Part shown: piece by piece, positions 1 through 4,181 of the stretch | Layout: every line of letters starts with the position of its first letter | Position numbering within the stretch: position 1 is the first letter of the stretch | Made by a program: the position numbers and the translations under genes | Notes under the pieces: generated by a model | What the model saw: only the letters and a program-made list of their open reading frames with translations | Database searches by the model: none | What the model was told of the DNA's origin: nothing | NCBI GenBank assembly: GCA_021778575.1 | Contig: JAJYCH010000311.1 | Coordinates: 1-6,117 of the forward strand | DNA from: Planctomycetota bacterium | Lineage (GTDB): Bacteria; Planctomycetota; Planctomycetia; Isosphaerales; Isosphaeraceae | Length of the DNA stretch: 6,117 nt | Reading direction: 5' to 3'

Positions 1-95
1 ACGAAACCGATCTGGTCACGCGGGGCGATTCTGATAAGATTCGCCGCGCCGGACTGCTTCGGTCCGATTGGAGAGCCGCCGTCAGGGAGGACGGG
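1..95. other. Left edge with no assignable gene
   Basis: The frame of the glycosyltransferase is open across this stretch. A second frame is open from base 1 and ends with TGA at 97-99, giving an ATGA overlap with the glycosyltransferase start; it could be the tail of an upstream operon gene. The visible 32 residues match no family I know, so I do not call a gene. Confidence 0.3.
84..90 (+). promoter_or_regulatory. Shine-Dalgarno site of the glycosyltransferase gene
   Basis: AGGGAGG lies five bases upstream of the ATG at 96. It matters because the reading frame stays open upstream to the window edge, so the frame alone does not fix the start. This purine-rich site, together with the start of recognisable glycosyltransferase sequence right at residue 1, supports the ATG at 96. 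Confidence 0.75.
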
Positions 96-1214
96 ATGAG
101 GGCACTCGCGCTGGTCGAGGCGCCAAGCCACGTCTGCTGCCGTTATCGAGTCCGGGCGTTCGAGTCGACGCTTCTGGCCTCGGGATGGTCGCTGACTGTC
201 GAGCCTTTGGCGAACGGTCTCTTTCAACGACTGGCGCAGTTCGGCCGCGCGGCGGATTACGAGACGGTTCTCCTGCAACGTAAATTGCTTCCCGGATGGC
301 AGTTGCGAGAATTGCGTAAGCGGGCGGCACGACTGATCTTCGATTTCGACGACGCGGTTCTCTATCGCGACTCGTACGACCGTCGAGGGCCTCATCATCG
401 CCGTCGCTCCGACCGATTCAAGCGTGTTGTCCAGGCGGCCGATACCGTGATCGCCGGCAATTCGTTCCTGGCGGATTGCGCGTTGAAGTCGGGGGCCGAC
501 CCCGACCATATCCGGATCATTCCCACCTGTATCGAGGCTCGACTGGCTCGACCAACGGATCTGGTCCGCTCCAGCTCCGGGCTTGATCTGGTCTGGATCG
601 GTTCGTCGAGCACCCTGACCGGTCTTGCCCAGCAACGCGAACTCTGGGAGCGGATTGGCCGAGAGGTTCCCGGATCGAGACTCCGGATGGTCTGCGATCA
701 CTTTCTCCGGTTCGAGAATCTGCCCGTCATCGATGTACCCTGGTCGGAGTCCACCGAAGCGACTGACGTCGCGTCGGCGGATGTGGGGATCAGCTGGATT
801 CCCGACGACCTCTGGAGTCGAGGGAAATGTGGGCTGAAGGTTCTCCAGTATCAGGCAGCGGGCTTACCGGTGATCGCGAATCCGGTTGGCGTCCATCCCG
901 AGATGATCCGCCACGGCGTCACGGGCTTTCTGGCCGCGACGGCCGATGAGTGGGTCGAGGCGGCGACGCTACTCGCTCGAAATCCCGATCTTCGGCGGCA
1001 GATGGGCCAGGCGGCCCGGAGCTGGCTCGAACAGAAATATTCGGTCGACTCGTGGTCGCCGGCGTTTGTCGCCGCGATCGCTGGAGTCCGGCCGCTCGCT
1101 CATCTGGAAACCCTGTCGAATCTCCATGCGAAGCCGAAAGGGATGGCGGCTCGCGAGCTTCGACGGTCGGGAGATTTTCATCCTCCATCCCAGCCTTTTT
1201 ACACAACCCCCTGA
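96..1214 (+). CDS. GT-B type glycosyltransferase (GT4-like), probable envelope polysaccharide or LPS synthesis
   Basis: A 372-residue protein that probably transfers a sugar from a nucleotide-activated donor to a cell-envelope glycan at the cytoplasmic face of the membrane; donor and acceptor cannot be told. The N-terminal half (about 1-155) has the opening strand MRALALVEAP, an FDFDD motif at 82-86 and VIAGNSFLA at 118-125. The C-terminal nucleotide-binding half begins near 164 with LVWIGSSSTL and carries GKCGLKVLQYQAAGLPVIANP at about 243-263, then PVGVHPEM and HGVTGFLA. This is the donor-site region of GT4-like enzymes. The second Glu of the usual E-x7-E is Gln251 here, and the first is also absent. 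No signal peptide or membrane segment is visible. Residues after about 330 look unlike the family core. Family assignment is firm; the substrate is not. Confidence 0.88.
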   Translation: MRALALVEAPSHVCCRYRVRAFESTLLASGWSLTVEPLANGLFQRLAQFGRAADYETVLLQRKLLPGWQLRELRKRAARLIFDFDDAVLYRDSYDRRGPHHRRRSDRFKRVVQAADTVIAGNSFLADCALKSGADPDHIRIIPTCIEARLARPTDLVRSSSGLDLVWIGSSSTLTGLAQQRELWERIGREVPGSRLRMVCDHFLRFENLPVIDVPWSESTEATDVASADVGISWIPDDLWSRGKCGLKVLQYQAAGLPVIANPVGVHPEMIRHGVTGFLAATADEWVEAATLLARNPDLRRQMGQAARSWLEQKYSVDSWSPAFVAAIAGVRPLAHLETLSNLHAKPKGMAARELRRSGDFHPPSQPFYTTP

Positions 1215-1303
1215 CGTTAACCCGCTTTCCAGGTTTCGCTTTGCGATTTGACCGTTGGCCGGATGTATCCCCGGCCCGGTGACCCGGCACGAGGACGATC
1301 CCC
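1215..1303 (+). other. Intergenic leader with a weak GC hairpin
   Basis: The 89 bases between the glycosyltransferase and the kinase hold a perfect 6-bp inverted repeat, GGCCGG at 1257-1262 and CCGGCC at 1271-1276, with an 8-base loop. No T-run follows, so it is not a convincing intrinsic terminator. I found no convincing promoter pair. GAGGA at 1291-1295 is the ribosome binding site of the kinase gene, eight bases before its ATG. Whether the two genes share one transcript is open. Confidence 0.35.
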
Positions 1304-3085
1304 ATGCCCGACCTCGAACCATCACGCTTGTCCTCCGGGACGGAGTCCGGACCGCGCCCCTGCGTGTTCGAGCCTCCGGCGTGGAACTGGTCGAAGTCCG
1401 ACGATACGGGATGGTGGGTCCGGGCTGATTGGGCCAAGGCCCTCCTCCGCGACGGTCAACTACCGCTCGATGAATGGAAGCGCACCGGTCGACTGACCAC
1501 CGTCAAACGCGGTCCGCATCGCGTGGTCTACCGCGCGGATTTGCCTGAAGGCTCGGTCTACGTCAAGCATTTCCTGGTTCCCAACCTCCGGGCCAAAGCG
1601 CGCCAGTGGTTCCGGAGTGGTAAGGGGCGTAACGAGGGGCGACGGGCCGCCAAGCTTGAGGCGATCGGCGTGCCGACCATCACGCCGGTCGCACTCGGTG
1701 AGCGTCGGGTCAATAATTTCCTGCTCGAAAACTTTCTCGTCACCAAGGAAATCGCAAACACCTTACCGCTCGACGAATTCGTCGAGCGTCGTTTGCCCTT
1801 GATGCCGCTCGATCGCCAGGGGCGACTCCGGCGCGATCTGGCTCGGGTCCTGGCCGATCTCACGGCCCGCCTTCACGACGCCGGTTTTGTCCACCAGGAT
1901 TTCCATCCCGGCAACCTCCTGATCCGGATCGAGCCGGATGATTCGCTCCGACTGGCCGTGATCGATCTCGACGCGTTACGCGTCACCCGTCGGCTAAGCT
2001 GGTCCGACGTCCGCGAGAACCTGGCGCTGCTGAATCATTATTTCTGGATTCGCTGCAACCGGTCGGATCGCTACCGGTTTCTTCACGCCTATCTGAAGGC
2101 CAGGCGCGAGCCGACGGCTCCGGGGACCCGGAATCTCTCACGCGATATCGAGCGATCGACACGGGCCTGGGCCGAGCGACTCTGGCGACGCTGGGGACGC
2201 CGCTGCTGGAGCCGGAACAAGTACTTCACGACCGAGCAGCGCCACGGCGTCCGGATCGTGGCGTCGCGCAGTCTCGACTCCAGCAGTATCGATCAGATTT
2301 TGCATGACCCCGAAGGCGTCTTTTACCGCAACGATACGATCGTCCTGAAAGATTCGCGGACGGCGATCGTCGCCGAGACGACGCTCATGGTCAAAGGGCG
2401 GCCGACCCGGGTGATCTACAAGCGGTTCAACCCCAAGAAGCCTCTGGAGTTCGTGCTGAACCTCTTGCGCCCCTCGCGTGCCGGCCGGGCCTGGCAGGCG
2501 GGCCAGCATCTCAAGAGCCGAGGTCTGCCGACACCGGAAAACCTGGCCTACGTGGTCAAGACCGGCTGGGGTCCGCTCGGCCGCTGGCTGACGGGTCGGG
2601 CCTACCTGGTCAGCATCAAGGCCGAACCCTCGATCACCCTGGGGGATTACGCCAAGACTGTCCTCGCCGAAGCAACTTGTGAGATTCGTCGACGCCAGAT
2701 CGAGCGACTGACCCTGGCGCTGGCGCGGCTCCTCCGGGTCCTCCATGAGCGCTCGATGTCGGACCGCGATCTGAAGGCCGCCAATATTTTGATCGTCGGC
2801 GACCCCGAGGCCGAATCGATCGAGTTGACCTTGATCGACCTGGTCGGCGTTCAACTTCTGCATCCGCTTCCGCAAGGACGGCAGTTGCAAAACCTGGCGC
2901 GACTTCAGATCAGTCTCAGCGATGTCTCCGGCCGAACGCGAACCGATGCCTTGCGGTTTCTCCGGGCTTATCTCCCCTGGGGATTGTCGGCCCGGAACGA
3001 CTGGAAGGGCCTCTGGCGGAAAGTCGCCCGGCTCATCGACTCTAAGGAAGAGAGAAATCGAAGACGGGGCCGACCGCTCTCGTGA
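1304..3085 (+). CDS. Tandem two-domain lipopolysaccharide kinase-like protein (WaaP/InaA/Kdo-kinase group)
   Basis: A 593-residue cytoplasmic protein with two protein-kinase-like domains. Such kinases use ATP to phosphorylate sugars of the LPS inner core (heptose or Kdo); InaA-type members have no settled substrate. Domain 1 (about 60-265) has candidate ATP-binding Lys88 in VYVKHF, Glu111 at the expected helix-C position, catalytic loop HQDFHPGN (197-204, Asp199 and Asn204) and metal-binding Asp221 in VIDLD. Domain 2 (about 335-570) has Lys373 in IYKRF, catalytic loop DRDLKAAN (487-494, Asp489 and Asn494) and Asp512 in LIDLVG. The two domains share the G-[VL]-P-T motif after helix C (122-125 and 407-410), which fits a duplication. 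A basic, Trp/Arg-rich linker (about 285-305) joins them and a basic tail ends the protein. The start is certain: an in-frame TGA at 1280-1282 precedes the ATG, with GAGGA at 1291-1295. The substrate is inferred only. Confidence 0.85.
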   Translation: MPDLEPSRLSSGTESGPRPCVFEPPAWNWSKSDDTGWWVRADWAKALLRDGQLPLDEWKRTGRLTTVKRGPHRVVYRADLPEGSVYVKHFLVPNLRAKARQWFRSGKGRNEGRRAAKLEAIGVPTITPVALGERRVNNFLLENFLVTKEIANTLPLDEFVERRLPLMPLDRQGRLRRDLARVLADLTARLHDAGFVHQDFHPGNLLIRIEPDDSLRLAVIDLDALRVTRRLSWSDVRENLALLNHYFWIRCNRSDRYRFLHAYLKARREPTAPGTRNLSRDIERSTRAWAERLWRRWGRRCWSRNKYFTTEQRHGVRIVASRSLDSSSIDQILHDPEGVFYRNDTIVLKDSRTAIVAETTLMVKGRPTRVIYKRFNPKKPLEFVLNLLRPSRAGRAWQAGQHLKSRGLPTPENLAYVVKTGWGPLGRWLTGRAYLVSIKAEPSITLGDYAKTVLAEATCEIRRRQIERLTLALARLLRVLHERSMSDRDLKAANILIVGDPEAESIELTLIDLVGVQLLHPLPQGRQLQNLARLQISLSDVSGRTRTDALRFLRAYLPWGLSARNDWKGLWRKVARLIDSKEERNRRRGRPLS

Positions 3086-3119
3086 CGAGGCCGGTCAGGA
3101 CGGGTCCACCATCCTTCGC

Positions 3120-3123
3120 GAGG
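3120..3123 (+). promoter_or_regulatory. Ribosome binding site that decides the lipoprotein start
   Basis: GAGG lies six bases upstream of the ATG at 3130. A GTG at 3082 opens the same frame and overlaps the kinase stop as GTGA. It has no comparable purine site at normal distance and would put 16 extra residues before the signal peptide. The site favours 3130. Confidence 0.65.
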
Positions 3124-3129
3124 CCACCG

Positions 3130-4068
3130 ATGAACCGGAACCACGACTCGCGGACACCTCTCCTGCTTTGCCGGGTCGGCCTCTTGTTCGTCGTCGGGCT
3201 GGGAATTTCCGGCTGTGCGACCATGGGTGTCCAGGGCGGCAAGCCGTTGATCCCCACGGCATTCCAGGTCAGGACCGGGCCTTACGTCATCTGTACGAAT
3301 CAGAAGCTGGAAGCGAACGCGCCCGTCGTTAAGCAGCTTCAGTCGCTCGAATCGCAGGTGGCGGAAACACTCGGCCTGCGGGTTGAGCCCGGTTTAAGCC
3401 CGGTTGAGGTTTATATCCTCGACGATCGCAAGTCGTTCGAGCACTTTCTCACATTCTACTATCCCGAATTGCCGCATCGCCGGGCGTTCTTCCTCGCCAA
3501 TGGCAATCAGCGAGTCGTCTATACTTTCTTCGGTGATCGGCTCGAAGAAGATATCCGCCACGAGGCGACTCACGCTCTCTTGCACGTTGCGATCGGTGAT
3601 ATCCCGCTCTGGCTCGACGAGGGTCTGGCCGAGTACTTCGAGAGTCCCACCGAGCGACGCGGGGTCAACGCCGAGCATGTGGGCCGACTTCCCGAGGATC
3701 TCCGATCGGGCTGGTCGCCCGACCTTGCTCGTCTCGAATCACTCAAGGTCGTGACCCAGATGACCCCTCGCGACTATCGAGAGTCATGGGCCTGGGTCCA
3801 TTACCTGCTCAACCAGGGACCTGCGGAGAAGAAAGCCTTGCTGACCTATCTGGCGGACCTCGCCACGACTCCCGACGCTCGACCGATCTCGGCCCGATTT
3901 CAAAAACCTGAAACCGAACTCCTGCTCACTCATCTCAAGCAGATCCAGCAGAATCCCGTCGCGATGGAAGCCCCTAACGACCCGACGGTTCGATTTCAAA
4001 GCGGTCCGAGCGAGCTGCCAAAGCGCCGAGGTTTCTTCAGCAAGATTCGCGATTGGTTCGGACCCTGA
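3130..4068 (+). CDS. Secreted lipoprotein with HExxH metallopeptidase signature (DUF1570-like)
   Basis: A 312-residue predicted lipoprotein. The N-terminus has basic residues, a hydrophobic stretch (about 11-26) and the lipobox I-S-G-C with Cys29. The following residue is Ala, so by the usual Lol rule it would go to the outer membrane, if that rule holds in this lineage. The catalytic signature is HEATH at 144-148, followed by WLDEGLAEYFE, in which Glu164 or Glu168 could be the third zinc ligand, as in gluzincin-type peptidases. WAWVHYLL further on is also typical of such proteins. The pattern fits the DUF1570/peptidase-MA-like families common in planctomycetes, most of them uncharacterised. 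It starts 44 bases after the kinase stop and is probably co-transcribed with it. Peptidase activity is inferred from the motif; the target is unknown. Confidence 0.82.
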   Translation: MNRNHDSRTPLLLCRVGLLFVVGLGISGCATMGVQGGKPLIPTAFQVRTGPYVICTNQKLEANAPVVKQLQSLESQVAETLGLRVEPGLSPVEVYILDDRKSFEHFLTFYYPELPHRRAFFLANGNQRVVYTFFGDRLEEDIRHEATHALLHVAIGDIPLWLDEGLAEYFESPTERRGVNAEHVGRLPEDLRSGWSPDLARLESLKVVTQMTPRDYRESWAWVHYLLNQGPAEKKALLTYLADLATTPDARPISARFQKPETELLLTHLKQIQQNPVAMEAPNDPTVRFQSGPSELPKRRGFFSKIRDWFGP

Positions 4069-4108
4069 TCGCAAGCGAGCCGGCAACAAACATCAATCTA
4101 GTTCATCG

Positions 4109-4147
4109 AAAAAAACAGCCCCCGGCGCGGATCGCCGGGGGCTGTTT
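4109..4147 (-). terminator. Intrinsic terminator, strong for the minus strand and possibly bidirectional
   Basis: A perfect 15-bp stem (4113-4127 with 4133-4147) closes a 5-base loop; its core is GCCCCCGGCG. On the minus strand the stem runs into seven consecutive U residues (the A-run at 4109-4115, three of them in the stem), a textbook terminator 34 bases after the stop of the minus-strand gene. On the plus strand only TTT ends the stem, followed by GG, so termination of the lipoprotein transcript there is plausible but weaker. Confidence 0.88.
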
Positions 4148-4181
4148 GGTTGAAGTTGAACAATCGAACGGGGGAGACCGT

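Noticed and set aside
1248..1276. TTGACC as a -35 promoter element before the kinase gene
   Set aside because: No acceptable -10 element lies at about 17 bases. The expected position is GGCCGG/CCGGCC hairpin sequence, and planctomycete promoters need not follow this consensus.
919..1437. A 172-codon minus-strand open frame across the glycosyltransferase/kinase junction
   Set aside because: Its product is low-complexity Arg/Pro/Ser sequence with no recognisable domain, and it overlaps the well-supported ends of both plus-strand genes.
2138..2890. A 250-codon open frame on the minus strand within the kinase gene
   Set aside because: It lies in codon register with the kinase frame, so it reflects avoidance of TTA, CTA and TCA codons in the sense gene. 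The sense strand encodes a clear kinase fold with catalytic motifs.
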